Shown here: piece by piece, positions 8,212 to 17,705 of the stretch
Numbering within the stretch: position 1 is the stretch's first letter
Layout of the letters: each line of letters begins with the position of its first letter
NCBI GenBank assembly: GCA_030539165.1
Contig: JAUNSO010000001.1
Span: forward strand, 143,607 to 207,606
DNA: 64,000 nucleotides
From: a bacterium
Lineage (GTDB): Bacteria > Bacillota > Clostridia > Lachnospirales > Lachnospiraceae
Direction: 5' to 3'
The notes under the pieces: model-generated
The model's database searches: none
What the model saw: only the letters and a program-made list of their open reading frames with translations
Told to the model about the DNA's origin: nothing
Translations under genes and position numbers: made by a program

Positions 8212-9495
8212 TTAAATAAATTTTCGAAGTCTTGCTTTTCCCCTGATGCAGAGCTTCTGATAGATGGAGGTCATCATTTTGTGTATCTCTTTTTCCGGTG
8301 TCGCCATGAGCTTTGCAATCTCGGGATAGGATTTTCTTTCTTTGATCAGGAGGGCGAGCTGATACTCTTCGGGACTGAGTACAAGTGTAATATTTGCCTG
8401 TGCGAACTGATTGTGAAAGCTGAGCCAGTTGATCCAAGTCTGCTCCATTTGCTGAACTAGCTTTGTATACTGGGATGGATATTCCTTTCGGATCATAGGC
8501 ATCAGCTGACCGCCGACTGCCATGGAAAGTTCTGCGAAGGGAGTCAGCAAGTGATTCGGCATACCGATATGGATGGCATGTTCTAGATCTTGTGCTGTCT
8601 GTGGATGATTCTCCAGTCTGTAATTTGCACACGCGCATAGCAGCAGAGAATAAAGTTCCATAGATGTAAAGCAATCGTCATTTGTCCGCATTGTAAGTAC
8701 GGTCTGTGCCGTTGTCAGCATCTCATCAAAGCGATTCGTTGTCTGCAGATACTTGATGCGCAGATACAGTAACATTCCACGTGCTTCTGACGGATACTCC
8801 GAGAAATTGTTGGTATCAAGCCACTTCGGCAGCATCTGCGGTACGAGCATACTGACGGCTGCAAGGGCATGCAGCATATCTATGGCAAGCTTGATTTCCG
8901 TGTATGGGTTACAGATCTTCCAGTTACATTTTCCTTTTGGAGTGAATCGACTCGTTTGTGGATTGCCGTTTGCATTTTCCTGTACTCCTGTATCTGTCTT
9001 CTCGTCCTGTTCGCGTGCGTATTCCAGTATCAGCTCTGCTGTATGCATGATTGCTTCATATAACTCGTAATCACCTGTACTCATAGCCGCTGCCAGCGTA
9101 ATATGTGCGGCGCACAGATACATCCTGTCATAGATTCTGATGCTTCTGTAATACTGCTTGACTGCTTCAAAATCCCCTCTAAAATAAGAAAGCTCCGCCG
9201 CATACTGACGACGAAAGGCTTCCTCTTCAAAGGTTTCAAGGACTGCATCCGCATGCTTTCGAGGCATGGGAATGCTTGTCGCTAATATGCCATAGAGCGC
9301 ATAAGTGACTTCTTTTCTCTTCTTCTCGTTTCGAATATCCTCCGGTTTCCCGGTTCCGCACGGAATCATCCAGGAGTGACCATACATCTTCGCTCCCGGT
9401 ATCCTGTCTTCCTTTAACAGCCTCTGGACGTTTCTCACAGATACGCCCCACTGCTCGGCTGCTTCCTTACATGTCATATATTCTTGATTTTTCAT
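8212..9495 (-). CDS. Putative transcription regulator with MerR/excisionase-type and LuxR-type HTH ends
   Basis: 427-aa cytosolic protein of unassigned family. The N-terminus (MTCKEAAEQWGVSVRNVQRLLKED) is a helix-turn-helix of the excisionase/MerR kind followed by a wing-like WMIP. The middle (about 70-350) is alpha-helical with TPR-like pairs. The C-terminus (LSPEEYQLALLIKERKSYPEIAKLMATPEKEI) resembles a LuxR-type recognition domain, with YQKL and KARLRKF at the end. Start at 9495 is supported by GGAGAA 6 bases upstream; an earlier ATG at 9522 has no such site. It lies upstream of the repeats and the ATPase gene on the same strand, so it is a candidate to bind those repeats. Function is inferred. 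Confidence 0.65.
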   Translation of the reverse strand: MKNQEYMTCKEAAEQWGVSVRNVQRLLKEDRIPGAKMYGHSWMIPCGTGKPEDIRNEKKRKEVTYALYGILATSIPMPRKHADAVLETFEEEAFRRQYAAELSYFRGDFEAVKQYYRSIRIYDRMYLCAAHITLAAAMSTGDYELYEAIMHTAELILEYAREQDEKTDTGVQENANGNPQTSRFTPKGKCNWKICNPYTEIKLAIDMLHALAAVSMLVPQMLPKWLDTNNFSEYPSEARGMLLYLRIKYLQTTNRFDEMLTTAQTVLTMRTNDDCFTSMELYSLLLCACANYRLENHPQTAQDLEHAIHIGMPNHLLTPFAELSMAVGGQLMPMIRKEYPSQYTKLVQQMEQTWINWLSFHNQFAQANITLVLSPEEYQLALLIKERKSYPEIAKLMATPEKEIHKMMTSIYQKLCIRGKARLRKFI

Positions 9496-9561
9496 CTTGT
9501 TCTCCGAATTCTCTATATCCAATTATAATACCTTAATACATCAGTAATTGCTTCGTAAGCT

Positions 9562-10022
9562 ATTCCAGATTTGTCAAATATTCTAGTATTCCTGTAAGAA
9601 TTTCATTTATAGGATTATCAAGCCATCTTTTATCACTTCGATCCACTTTCAATTGATGAACCATCCCGATCTTGTATCAAAACCCTTACACTTTTCCCAT
9701 GATAATCCTGTTGGTTCAATTCAATAATTTCTCCGGTACATTTAATTGATATATCCGGAAGACAATCTATAATTTGAATAAATCTAATGATAGATTGATC
9801 AGACAAGGAATATCGTATAAAGTCAATATCTATATCCTGCGTCGCCCTGCGTACATTGCATGTTTTGCTTCGCATTACGACTCCTCCCTTAATTGTAACA
9901 TTTCTCGAAAGATTGCTGGTCGCTATTGCCTTCAGAACAATATCTTGGCATACTCGTGCCCTTGCATCTTGTATAGAGTATCCCAATGCCTCTATGTCAT
10001 CAATCATCTCTTGTATTTTCAC
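9562..10022 (-). pseudogene. Broken AbiEii-type nucleotidyltransferase toxin gene
   Basis: The first 129 codons, starting with GTG at 10022, give the N-terminal part of an AbiEii/AbiGii nucleotidyltransferase: IKGGVVMRSKTCNVRRATQDIDID contains the GG-x(n)-DxD type nucleotide-transfer motif. The frame stops at 9633, far short of the usual 240-300 aa. Another frame then continues to a TAG at 9562 and encodes DKRWLDNPINEILTGILEYL, which looks like a plausible C-terminal tail. I infer an internal deletion with a frameshift at the junction. It follows directly on the antitoxin stop codon (TGAGTG), the usual cotranscribed layout. Probably inactive as a toxin. Confidence 0.7.
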
Positions 10023-10577
10023 TCAAAAAACCTCCGTCTGTATTGTATTCATTACCATCCTTGTCTTTGGTAACCGTTCCGCATACTCCTCAACAAGTTG
10101 AAAATCAAGTGAGTAAATCATTTTTCGATAATTTTTTATTATTTCCTTATAATAATCATAAGAAAGACTATTCTTATTACGAATCAGTTCAATTAATAAT
10201 CGTTCCTTTGTAAAAACACGGACATCATCACCATTGTAATTGAGGATTTCCACTCCCAAATCCATGCTGTTATTATTATCAAAGATCTGTGTGACGTTCT
10301 TGTCTTTAATCTTAGAAGCATCCTTATCTGTTGCAAGATAATAAGACGAGGGAACGGTATCCGTCAACCCCTGATAATAAAAAGCACTATTCAGTGTGAA
10401 AACTGCATAGGGATATTTCTTTCTCATAATTGCAGTATCCGGTTCATTTTTTTGATCGGAATATATTCCCGGAGCAAGTTTGAATAGTGTTCCTTCTAAA
10501 ATTACTTTTTTAATTCTATAGTCACTTCCATATTTTTCTATACACTCTTCATATGAAAATATCATATCATTCACCAC
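10023..10577 (-). CDS. AbiEi-type antitoxin/transcriptional regulator
   Basis: 184-aa protein of the type IV toxin-antitoxin AbiEi class, a winged-helix repressor that also neutralises its partner by an indirect route. The N-terminal part (FSYEECIEKYGSDYRIKKVI and LFKLAPGIYSD) fits the winged-helix antitoxin domain; the remainder (VFTLNSAFYYQGLTDTVPSSYYLAT, RVFTKERLLIELIRNKNSLSY) is characteristic of the family. It is intact while the toxin gene after it is broken. GTG at 10577 or ATG at 10565 may be the start; GGGTGG lies upstream. Two inverted repeats flank its promoter, as expected for AbiEi autoregulation. Confidence 0.8.
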   Translation of the reverse strand: MVNDMIFSYEECIEKYGSDYRIKKVILEGTLFKLAPGIYSDQKNEPDTAIMRKKYPYAVFTLNSAFYYQGLTDTVPSSYYLATDKDASKIKDKNVTQIFDNNNSMDLGVEILNYNGDDVRVFTKERLLIELIRNKNSLSYDYYKEIIKNYRKMIYSLDFQLVEEYAERLPKTRMVMNTIQTEVF

Positions 10578-10590
10578 CCAGTAGTATTAT

Positions 10591-10615
10591 TCCGTAAATC
10601 GAATATTTTTACGGA
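10591..10615. promoter_or_regulatory. AbiEi operator-like inverted repeat, proximal
   Basis: TCCGTAAA at 10591-10598 is repeated inverted at 10608-10615. It lies between promoter and antitoxin start. The half TTTACGGATAT is shared with the distal site. Confidence 0.7.
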
Positions 10616-10631
10616 TATATGCTTTAATTAT

Positions 10632-10660
10632 AGTATACGAAAAAACGTCAATATCGTCAA
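10632..10660 (-). promoter_or_regulatory. Promoter of the AbiE-type locus
   Basis: Minus strand TTGACG (10655-10660) and TATACT (10632-10637), spacer 17 bases, sitting exactly between the two inverted repeats. Confidence 0.65.
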
Positions 10661-10676
10661 GTAAAATTTAATCATT

Positions 10677-10705
10677 TATCCGTATTTGTTTTGTCTTTAC
10701 GGATA
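10677..10705. promoter_or_regulatory. AbiEi operator-like inverted repeat, distal
   Basis: TATCCGTA (10677-10684) and TACGGATA (10698-10705) form 8-bp arms upstream of the -35. Paired with the proximal site it matches the two-repeat operator known for AbiEi repressors. Confidence 0.7.
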
Positions 10706-10724
10706 TTCACTTCATTGTTTAATT

Positions 10725-10762
10725 TTAAAAAAAAGGTTAGTAACATCAATGCTACATAACCT
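10725..10762 (-). terminator. Rho-independent terminator
   Basis: AGGTTATGTAGCA pairs with TGTTACTAACCT (stem 10734-10762, two mismatches), followed on the minus strand by eight T. It ends the transcript coming from DUF711 and the short frame at 10811. Confidence 0.8.
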
Positions 10763-10810
10763 CTTTATTCGACTAATTTTAGTATTGTCGTCCAGTATTC
10801 GCCTTCGTGG

Positions 10811-10992
10811 CTATTCATAAATTTCTGTTTTTTCATCTTCTTCTGATTCTTTTTCTGTGCTGACTTGCTTTCTTTTACTGATAAATGCTGAAATCAGATA
10901 AGCGATCCACAGGACTATCAAGGTTTGAGCACATGGTATGATAACAAGGAAGCCTATCAGATACGGGATAAATAAAGTGCCAAATCTTAGTT
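10811..10992 (-). other. Short open frame with one membrane segment, possibly a truncated gene
   Basis: A frame closing with TAG at 10811 encodes FGTLFIPYLIGFLVIIP and a second hydrophobic run LIVLWIAYLISAF, then a charged tail SEEDEKTEIYE. Codon use looks real and a terminator follows. No ATG, GTG or TTG with a ribosome site lies at the front; the frame is closed by a stop overlapping the end of the DUF711 gene. It may be a small membrane protein starting at an unusual codon, or a remnant. Confidence 0.35.
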
Positions 10993-12351
10993 CTTAAACG
11001 AATGAATCGGAGCCGGAATTCTGCCCTTGCGGTTGATGAAGTCTGCACAGGAGAAAGGATTTACTGGCATAATCGGTGCATATCCGAACAAGCCTCCGAA
11101 TTCCACCTTGTCACCTACTGTCTTGCCAATCGCAGGAATCACTCTGACTGCTGTCGTCTTCTGATTCACCATACCGATTGCCATTTCATCTGCAATGATG
11201 CCGGAAATAGTCGTTGCCTTCGTATCTCCCGGAATTGCAATCATGTCTAAGCCGACCGAGCATACACAGGTCATAGCTTCCAGCTTCTCTATGGTCAGTG
11301 CACCTGCTTCAACTGCATCAATCATGCCCTGATCTTCACTGACCGGGATAAATGCGCCACTTAGACCGCCTACATAGGAGGATGCCATAACGCCGCCCTT
11401 CTTGACCTGATCGTTTAGCATAGCAAGGGCTGCCGTTGTACCGGGTGCTCCTGCATATTCTAAACCAATCTCACACAGAATATCTGCTACACTGTCTCCG
11501 ATTGCCGGGGTCGGTGCAAGGGATAAATCTACGATACCGAATGGGATGCCGAGACGCTTCGATGCCTCTCCTGCTACGAGCTGTCCAACTCTTGTCACCT
11601 TAAATGCTGTCTTCTTAATGGTTTCACATAAGACCTCAAAGCTTGCGCCTCTGACCTTTGTCAGTGCGGTCTTTACAACACCGGGACCGCTGACACCGAC
11701 ATTGATGATTGCATCTGATTCCGTAACACCATGAAATGCACCCGCCATAAACGGATTGTCATCCGGAGCATTGCAGAATACCACAAGCTTCATACAGCCG
11801 ATGGAATCACGTTCCTTTGTGATTTCTGCCGTTTCTAAAATAATCTCGCCCATGAGTCTGACTGCATCCATATTGATGCCGGTCTTGGTTGAGCCCAGAT
11901 TGACGGAGCTGCACACTCTGTCTGTACAGGCAAGAGCCTGTGGAATCGAACGGATCAGATTCTCCTCTGCACGCGTCATTCCCTTCGATACAAGTGCAGA
12001 ATAGCCGCCAATCAGATTCACGCCGACCTGCTTTGCCGCTTCATCCATAGTCTTCGCAAGTGTCACGAAGTCCTCTGGTGTTTTGCAGGCAGAGGCTCCA
12101 ATCAGGGAAATCGGTGTCACAGAGATTCTCTTATTGACAATCGGAATACCAAATTCCAGCTCAATCTCTTTTCCGGTACTGACCAGATTCTTTGCTACAT
12201 TTGTAATTTTGTTAAATACGTTCTCATTTAGCTTATCCAGATCATCTGTAATGCAGTCTAACAGGCTGATACCCAGTGTTATCGTCCTGACATCCAGATT
12301 CTCCTTCTCTATCATCTGATTGGTCTCATTGACCTCAAATATATTAATCAT
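10987..12351 (-). CDS. DUF711 (UPF0210, PFL family) protein
   Basis: 454-aa cytosolic protein of the UPF0210/DUF711 family, distantly related in fold to glycyl-radical pyruvate formate-lyase but without a known reaction. Family stretches include [47 protein letters not shown] and [22 protein letters not shown]. Length is normal. GGAG precedes the ATG. The ACT-domain gene 91 bases upstream is its conserved partner in Firmicutes, so the pair is probably one transcript; the ACT protein may sense a small molecule for it. Family assignment secure, function unknown. Confidence 0.92.
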   Translation of the reverse strand: MINIFEVNETNQMIEKENLDVRTITLGISLLDCITDDLDKLNENVFNKITNVAKNLVSTGKEIELEFGIPIVNKRISVTPISLIGASACKTPEDFVTLAKTMDEAAKQVGVNLIGGYSALVSKGMTRAEENLIRSIPQALACTDRVCSSVNLGSTKTGINMDAVRLMGEIILETAEITKERDSIGCMKLVVFCNAPDDNPFMAGAFHGVTESDAIINVGVSGPGVVKTALTKVRGASFEVLCETIKKTAFKVTRVGQLVAGEASKRLGIPFGIVDLSLAPTPAIGDSVADILCEIGLEYAGAPGTTAALAMLNDQVKKGGVMASSYVGGLSGAFIPVSEDQGMIDAVEAGALTIEKLEAMTCVCSVGLDMIAIPGDTKATTISGIIADEMAIGMVNQKTTAVRVIPAIGKTVGDKVEFGGLFGYAPIMPVNPFSCADFINRKGRIPAPIHSFKN

Positions 12352-12442
12352 ATTTAAACTCCGTTTCTGGATCCTTATCGTTAAATTCTTTATGCTCTTA
12401 ATTCTAAGCTCTAAATTCTATGCAAAAAAATCACAGGTAAAA

Positions 12443-12715
12443 CTATAACCTATGCATCAAAGTGAAGAAATACTCACGATCGCACTTAATGATGACACCA
12501 ATTTCTTCACCGATCTGTTCAAGCTCTGATGCAATATCTCCAAATGGCTTGCTGGACTCGTTCATATCTACGATCATCATCATATTAAAATAGCCCTGAA
12601 CAATTGTCTGAGAAATGTCCAGGATGTTGATTCTGTTATTTGCAAGATACGTACATACCTTTGCAATAATGCCGACCGTATCCTGTCCGATGACTGTAAT
12701 AATTGTTTTTTTCAT
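12443..12715 (-). CDS. ACT-domain protein (UPF0237)
   Basis: 90-aa stand-alone ACT domain (TIITVIGQDTVGIIAKVCTYL, NILDISQTIVQGYFNMMMIVD), the UPF0237 family usually encoded in front of DUF711. ACT domains bind amino acids or similar ligands at a dimer interface; the ligand here is unknown. AGAGGAG precedes the start. The upstream region contains the four-module array described separately. Confidence 0.93.
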   Translation of the reverse strand: MKKTIITVIGQDTVGIIAKVCTYLANNRINILDISQTIVQGYFNMMMIVDMNESSKPFGDIASELEQIGEEIGVIIKCDREYFFTLMHRL

Positions 12716-12830
12716 AATTCTATATTCTCCTCTTAGACTGAATTTCTTTTGCTTTATGTCTTTTGTCTTACATTTTTGTCATTACGTTTTTTCTTTATAT
12801 TTAACACCGCATTTTAAAGATACCTGTTAA

Positions 12831-13082
12831 TTTGGACAAGTACTTCCTTCAAAATACAGTATAAATTCCAAAATGCTTCATTACATCACTAAGTTCTTAT
12901 GGATTTGGACAAGAAAGCTTCTTAAAATGCATATTTAATTCCATATTTCACATGAATGGATATAGAAATAGGAATTTTAATACTTCTCAAACGATATGTC
13001 TTGTCCAAAATGATCTCATCTTTATCATAAACATATCAATTTTGGAATTGTATATTATATCTAAGCATATATAATGTCCAAA
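12831..13082. repeat. Symmetric array of four 40-bp modules (TTTGGACA-N25-AATTCC)
   Basis: Within the gene-free stretch 12716-13182, four modules share TTTGGACA, exactly 25 bases, then AATTCC(A/T): plus strand 12831-12870 and 12904-12943, minus strand 12970-13009 and 13043-13082. Copies in each orientation are offset by 73 bases, and all four are symmetric about 12956.5. Spacer sequences differ, so the shared boxes look selected or ancestral. It could be a MITE-like element with two protein-binding sites in each inverted end (flanks GTTAA and GTCAA resemble a decayed target duplication), or a multi-site operator for the ACT/DUF711 genes. Confidence 0.7.
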
Positions 13083-13182
13083 GTCAAATGATCAGGTTTA
13101 CATAACTTATCATTTATTCTTTCATCCATGAATCTGATTGTCAGAAACACCATTTCCGGCTCATATTGATTTCTCGAAGCGT

Positions 13183-14670
13183 TTAAAACAGCTTCTTCAA
13201 GCTTCCCAGCAGTCCTCTGGTGACGCTTCTGGTTACTTCACGGCTGACCGTACGCAGGGCTGTGTCGGCTATCTTCTCTGTGGCTGATTTCTTTGTGCGG
13301 CCGCTGCTCTTCTTTGCTGTTGACTTGCTGCCGGAGGCTCTTAACTCTTTTTTCTCAGCCTCAGCTTCCTCAGCCGCCTCCTGCTTCATCTTTCTTTCCA
13401 GATATTCATAGGCAGAATCCCGGTCGATTTCACGTGAGTATTTGTCATAGAGTGTTCCCGTCTTTGTGATGGAGTCACGAACCGACTCATCCACACTTCC
13501 CATATGGCTCATCGGCGGCAGTATAAAGGCACGTTCCACAATCGATGGTACACCTTCATCATCCAGGAAGGATACCAACGCTTCCCCTGTACCAAGCTCC
13601 ATCATGACTTCCTCTGTATCAAATGCAGGATTCACTCTAAAGGACTGTGCCGCAGCCTTGACTGCCTTTTGTTCATTCGGTGTGTATGCACGCAGTGCAT
13701 GCTGTACCTTGTTGCCAAGCTGTGCCAGCACGTTTTCCGGTATGTCTGACGGCTTCTGCGTGATGAAATATACACCGACTCCCTTGGAGCGAATCAGCCT
13801 CACGACCTGCTCTACCTTCTGAAGCAAAGCCTTTGGTGCATCATCAAACAGTAAGTGCGCCTCATCAAAGAAAAACACGATCTTCGGCTTTTCCAAATCT
13901 CCTGCCTCCGGCAGGTTCTCATATAATTCTGATAACATCCATAGCATAAAGGTCGAATAAAGCAAAGGTTTTTGGAACAGTTCATCACATTCTAATATAT
14001 TGATCATTCCTCTTCCGTCAGTCCCTGTGCAGATCCAGTCAAAGATATCAAGCGCAGGTTCCCCAAAGAAGATATCTCCACCCTGCTCTTCCAGTTGTAG
14101 CAGTGCACGCTGGATCGAGCCGATGCTCTGTGTAGAGATATTGCCGTACTCTGTACGGAAATCACTGCTGTTATCTCCAACATAACGTACCATAGACTTG
14201 AGATCCTTCAAATCAAGCAGCAGCAAGCCTTGATCATCTGCGATTTTAAAAATGATCGTCAGGATTCCTGTCTGTGTATCATTCAGATCTAATAATCTTG
14301 CGATCAGCTCAGGCCCCATCTCTGAAATCGTCGTCCTGACAGGCAGTCCCTTTTTCCCAAATACATCAAAAAATCTGGTCGGATATTCATGAAAGGAAAA
14401 GCCCTCGATTCCAAGCTTTTCGATTCTTTTTTGTATATTTTCACTGTTCTCTCCCGGCTTGCACATGCCGGTGAGATCACCTTTGATATCTGCCAAAAAT
14501 ACAGGAACGCCCATATCTGAAAAAGACTCTGCCATAACCTTCAGAGTAATCGTCTTGCCGGTTCCGGTGGCTCCGGCTATGAGACCATGGCGGTTTGCCA
14601 TACGCGGTTCCATGCATACTTTCTCATTTCCTTTGGCGATCCATAACTTCTTCTCGGTATTCAGATACAT
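13183..14670 (-). CDS. HerA-like DUF853 P-loop ATPase
   Basis: 495-aa cytosolic ATPase of the HerA/FtsK superfamily, DUF853 branch. Walker [14 protein letters not shown] is near residue 34 and Walker [13 protein letters not shown] near residue 265; an arginine-containing [19 protein letters not shown] follows, with the Q of the sensor region. The C-terminus (about 425-495) is a charged Lys/Ala/Ser-rich tail. The role of this branch is not established; relatives pump or process DNA with nucleases, but no nuclease partner (NurA-like) adjoins it. The downstream neighbour on the same strand is the ACT/DUF711 pair, separated by the repeat array. Confidence 0.85.
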   Translation of the reverse strand: MYLNTEKKLWIAKGNEKVCMEPRMANRHGLIAGATGTGKTITLKVMAESFSDMGVPVFLADIKGDLTGMCKPGENSENIQKRIEKLGIEGFSFHEYPTRFFDVFGKKGLPVRTTISEMGPELIARLLDLNDTQTGILTIIFKIADDQGLLLLDLKDLKSMVRYVGDNSSDFRTEYGNISTQSIGSIQRALLQLEEQGGDIFFGEPALDIFDWICTGTDGRGMINILECDELFQKPLLYSTFMLWMLSELYENLPEAGDLEKPKIVFFFDEAHLLFDDAPKALLQKVEQVVRLIRSKGVGVYFITQKPSDIPENVLAQLGNKVQHALRAYTPNEQKAVKAAAQSFRVNPAFDTEEVMMELGTGEALVSFLDDEGVPSIVERAFILPPMSHMGSVDESVRDSITKTGTLYDKYSREIDRDSAYEYLERKMKQEAAEEAEAEKKELRASGSKSTAKKSSGRTKKSATEKIADTALRTVSREVTRSVTRGLLGSLKKLF

Positions 14671-14711
14671 GATCTTCCTCCTTTGATGACTCCATTCGAA
14701 CTCTCCCCTGA

Positions 14712-15509
14712 CTAAACTGCGATCAATTCTGATCTGGAGCTTCTTTTTGCTACTCGTATAGGGAAGTCTCCGGCTTTATATTGATTATCTGACATTGCGA
14801 CCTCTTGTCTGACTGTTTCGTAGGCAAGCTCTGCAAGATTATTTTCTGCACTCAAATGTCCTAACATTACGGTTCTCAGCTTATCATGCAGCAGTGCACA
14901 GAGCAGCTGGCCTGATCTTTCGTTGGACAGATGTCCCTGATCTCCAAGGATTCTCTGCTTCAGGTAATATGGATAACGTCCTACCTGCAGCATGTTGACA
15001 TCATGATTTGCCTCTAACAACAGAGCATCTACACCCTGAAAAGCTTCTACGATGTAATCATCATACATACCGAGATCAGTCACCACAGCCACTGAGCTCT
15101 CCTCATGCTGTACCCTGTAGGCTACAGGCTCATTTGCATCATGAGATACCCTAACAGGCTTGATCAGCAGATCCTCAATCATAAAGTCTTTGTCTGCCTG
15201 TATCTCGCGAAACAGCTCCGGAGGAATCGTTCCGAGATTACGTGATGCCTTGATCCCACGAATCGTACCCGGTGTCGAGTACATAGGGATTCCGTATTTT
15301 CTGGCCAGTACCCCAAGACCTCCGATGTGATCTGAATGCTCATGTGTGATCAGGATACCATCAATGTCTGAGGTTGTCAGCCCGATTCCATTCAGTCCTT
15401 CTTCGATTCTCTTTCCACTGATTCCTGCATCAATGATGATGTGTGTGTTGTCTGATCCCACATAGATGCAATTTCCACTGCTACCGCTTGTAATACTGCA
15501 TAGATTCAT
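14712..15509 (-). CDS. YycJ-like metallo-beta-lactamase fold hydrolase
   Basis: 265-aa metal-dependent hydrolase of the YycJ/WalJ group, which are thought to act as exonucleases or to influence cell-wall/division control. The metal-binding HxHxDH motif is visible as [11 protein letters not shown], preceded by [16 protein letters not shown], and later [11 protein letters not shown] and [12 protein letters not shown] supply further ligands; GHLSAENN is near the C-terminus. The start at 15509 ([14 protein letters not shown]) matches family N-termini and has GAGGGG upstream; a TTG overlapping the previous stop at 15551 is less likely. Last gene of the polA operon. Confidence 0.88.
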   Translation of the reverse strand: MNLCSITSGSSGNCIYVGSDNTHIIIDAGISGKRIEEGLNGIGLTTSDIDGILITHEHSDHIGGLGVLARKYGIPMYSTPGTIRGIKASRNLGTIPPELFREIQADKDFMIEDLLIKPVRVSHDANEPVAYRVQHEESSVAVVTDLGMYDDYIVEAFQGVDALLLEANHDVNMLQVGRYPYYLKQRILGDQGHLSNERSGQLLCALLHDKLRTVMLGHLSAENNLAELAYETVRQEVAMSDNQYKAGDFPIRVAKRSSRSELIAV

Positions 15510-15547
15510 TCTTTTTGTGTCCCCTCTTTGGTTCTGTCCATATTCAC

Positions 15548-17683
15548 TCAATCCTTCCAGTAAATATCCAGAACATCTCCATTCTTTAATATCTCTGTAT
15601 ACTGTGCAGGTGCCCCGTTCAGAAGTGTCACCACGCTTTTCCCCTTCGGCTGTGACAGATCAAAGTGAATCAGATCAAATACATCTACATAAATATAAGA
15701 GTTCTTTCCGACCATATGTACAGGTTCCTGATTGACCATAACTGTAATTGCCGTTGTGATTTCCTGACTTTCTGTAGCGTCCTTGCCGTCCGGCACGCTC
15801 TCGTTGTCCTGCTCGCCGACAGGATCTATCGCCGCCTCATCTGCCATCACACTTTCCTGTGCGTCCTCTTCATATGACTCTGATGCGTCCTCATCCATAT
15901 CTTCCTCTACATCTGATAAATGCACTTCCTCCATCGTCCAGATCAGAGAAAAATTCTCATATACCTTTTCATCGAGTGACGCCAGCTTATTGTTCACATA
16001 GAGCTTTGTGCCTTCCTTTAGAATCACATCCATGAACTCGATAATCTGCTGTACTGTATAGTAATTCAAAATCTTAATATCGTCATGTTCCTTGATTTCA
16101 TAAAAGCCCGACTGCAGCTGTCCGTTCACTTCTGCAAATTTCGGCAGAACAACCTTCTGATCATTGACGATGACCTGAATGGTACTTTCATATTCCGGCA
16201 GCTTGCGAATCTCCATCACTGCATCTGCACCGGCAGTGGATTCCTTTACCACGATTTTATCATTTGCCTGTATCGGTGCGTTGACTCCGGCCGGAGCATC
16301 ATTCAGCATCACCACTGCCGCTTCTCCGAGCTCTCCCCTTACGATTCTGGGCTTCCCATTGATTACAAAATTCAGTTCCCTGCCGCGCCTCGGAAACAGG
16401 CCTTCATTTGTGAAGTTTGCCTGCATTGCTGCATCTATGATTGCCAGATGATTGTTGTCATACAGCTTGATGCGCTCTCCGTTAAAATGTACAAATATAA
16501 AGTTATTTTTCTGGTCATAAAAATTAAGACAGATACCAATCGGGGTCACATACATGGAATCACGCTTCGGATCATCAATCTGGAAATCTATATCCTTCAT
16601 GACCTCCTCTCCGCGCAGAGCCACTCTCTCTGTCTGTATGCCCATTTCCTTTGCAAGTGCCTCGGTATACCCTGGAAACTTGCCGCCGCCTCCGACTACA
16701 AACACAGCACTGACAGGCTTTCCTCCGTTTAATTCCTTGATCTTGTCAGACACTTCCTTTGCCATATCCTTGATCAGGGTATCCGCTGTCTTGATGACTT
16801 CATTGGGCATGATCTTCTGCGCCAGACCCATGATATCCTTATAATTGATGGCCGTCTTTCTTCCGGCAGCCATCTTGATTTTCTCTGCCTGTATAAAATC
16901 TACCAGACAATGCTGCGCAATCGCTTCTGTAATCTTGTCTCCGGCACGCGGTATCATACCATATGCAATGATACTGCCGTCACGCGTGACCGATATATCA
17001 CTCGTTCCTGCTCCCACATCCACCAATGCAATATTCAGCATACGGTACATGACCGGTATCGCCACCTGTATGGCAGCTATCGGCTCCAATGTCAGATTGG
17101 CCACCTGCAGTCCGGCGATCTCTACAGCCTTGTACAGTCCGTCTACGACCTCATCCGGCAGGAATGTTACGATCAGATCCTCAGAGATCACACCCGCTTT
17201 ATGATTTTCCAATGCGTTGATCGGATAATGATTCAGATAATATTTCACAACAGTATATCCAACGCAGTAAAACTTTATATCCAGATGATTGGACTCCTGA
17301 AATTCATCGTATGCCTTTTCCACTCCGAGCATATCCAGTGCATAGATGTGTTCTGGTTCAACGCTGGTCTCCTCCGGCATTTCGTAGTCTACATGCGTCG
17401 TAACCGTCTGCAGCACACGCCCGGCGGCAGCGATGCAGACATCCGTGATCTTTCTGCCGATTTGCTTCTCCAGCGTTTCCTTGATGGCTCTGATGGTCTT
17501 GCCTACCTTGTTGATATCGTGAATCTGACCATCCAGCATCGCTCTCGTATCGTGTTCCTTTGTCTGCTGTGCCACTACATGAAATGTGTCTCCGGTTTTG
17601 TATCCGACTGTCCCGACGATGCTTCGTGTTCCAATATCAAGTCCAAATACCAATTGTCCCGGATATTTTTTGCTTTCTGCCAT
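15548..17683 (-). CDS. Long FtsA-like actin-fold ATPase with C-terminal extension
   Basis: 711-aa protein whose first ~390 residues are an FtsA/PilM-type actin-like ATPase: phosphate-1 loop VFGLDIGTRSIVGTV, phosphate-2 region IALVDVGAGTSDISV and adenosine motif VFVVGGGGKFPGYTEAL. The remaining ~320 residues are unusual: repeated beta-rich segments (FVINGKPRIVRGELGEAAVV, QVIVNDQKVVLP, VMVNQEPVHMVGKNSYIYVDV) and a long acidic stretch at about 605-660. It probably works at the membrane or division site but lacks an obvious C-terminal membrane-targeting helix, ending instead in GDVLDIYWKD. GGGGGA precedes the start at 17683; the open frame reaches back to 17758 inside coaE. Conserved neighbourhood with polA and coaE in Lachnospiraceae. 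Confidence 0.85.
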   Translation of the reverse strand: MAESKKYPGQLVFGLDIGTRSIVGTVGYKTGDTFHVVAQQTKEHDTRAMLDGQIHDINKVGKTIRAIKETLEKQIGRKITDVCIAAAGRVLQTVTTHVDYEMPEETSVEPEHIYALDMLGVEKAYDEFQESNHLDIKFYCVGYTVVKYYLNHYPINALENHKAGVISEDLIVTFLPDEVVDGLYKAVEIAGLQVANLTLEPIAAIQVAIPVMYRMLNIALVDVGAGTSDISVTRDGSIIAYGMIPRAGDKITEAIAQHCLVDFIQAEKIKMAAGRKTAINYKDIMGLAQKIMPNEVIKTADTLIKDMAKEVSDKIKELNGGKPVSAVFVVGGGGKFPGYTEALAKEMGIQTERVALRGEEVMKDIDFQIDDPKRDSMYVTPIGICLNFYDQKNNFIFVHFNGERIKLYDNNHLAIIDAAMQANFTNEGLFPRRGRELNFVINGKPRIVRGELGEAAVVMLNDAPAGVNAPIQANDKIVVKESTAGADAVMEIRKLPEYESTIQVIVNDQKVVLPKFAEVNGQLQSGFYEIKEHDDIKILNYYTVQQIIEFMDVILKEGTKLYVNNKLASLDEKVYENFSLIWTMEEVHLSDVEEDMDEDASESYEEDAQESVMADEAAIDPVGEQDNESVPDGKDATESQEITTAITVMVNQEPVHMVGKNSYIYVDVFDLIHFDLSQPKGKSVVTLLNGAPAQYTEILKNGDVLDIYWKD

Positions 17684-17705
17684 TGATCGTTCCCCCAACT
17701 GCATT

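Noticed and set aside
8201-8674. 157-codon leftward frame inside the two-HTH regulator gene
   Set aside because: It is an alternative frame of a gene with clear HTH motifs; composition is Arg/Ser-rich and unlike a real protein.
12716-13182. CRISPR array
   Set aside because: Repeated boxes are few, inverted relative to each other and separated by constant 73-bp offsets with no full-length repeat; no cas genes.
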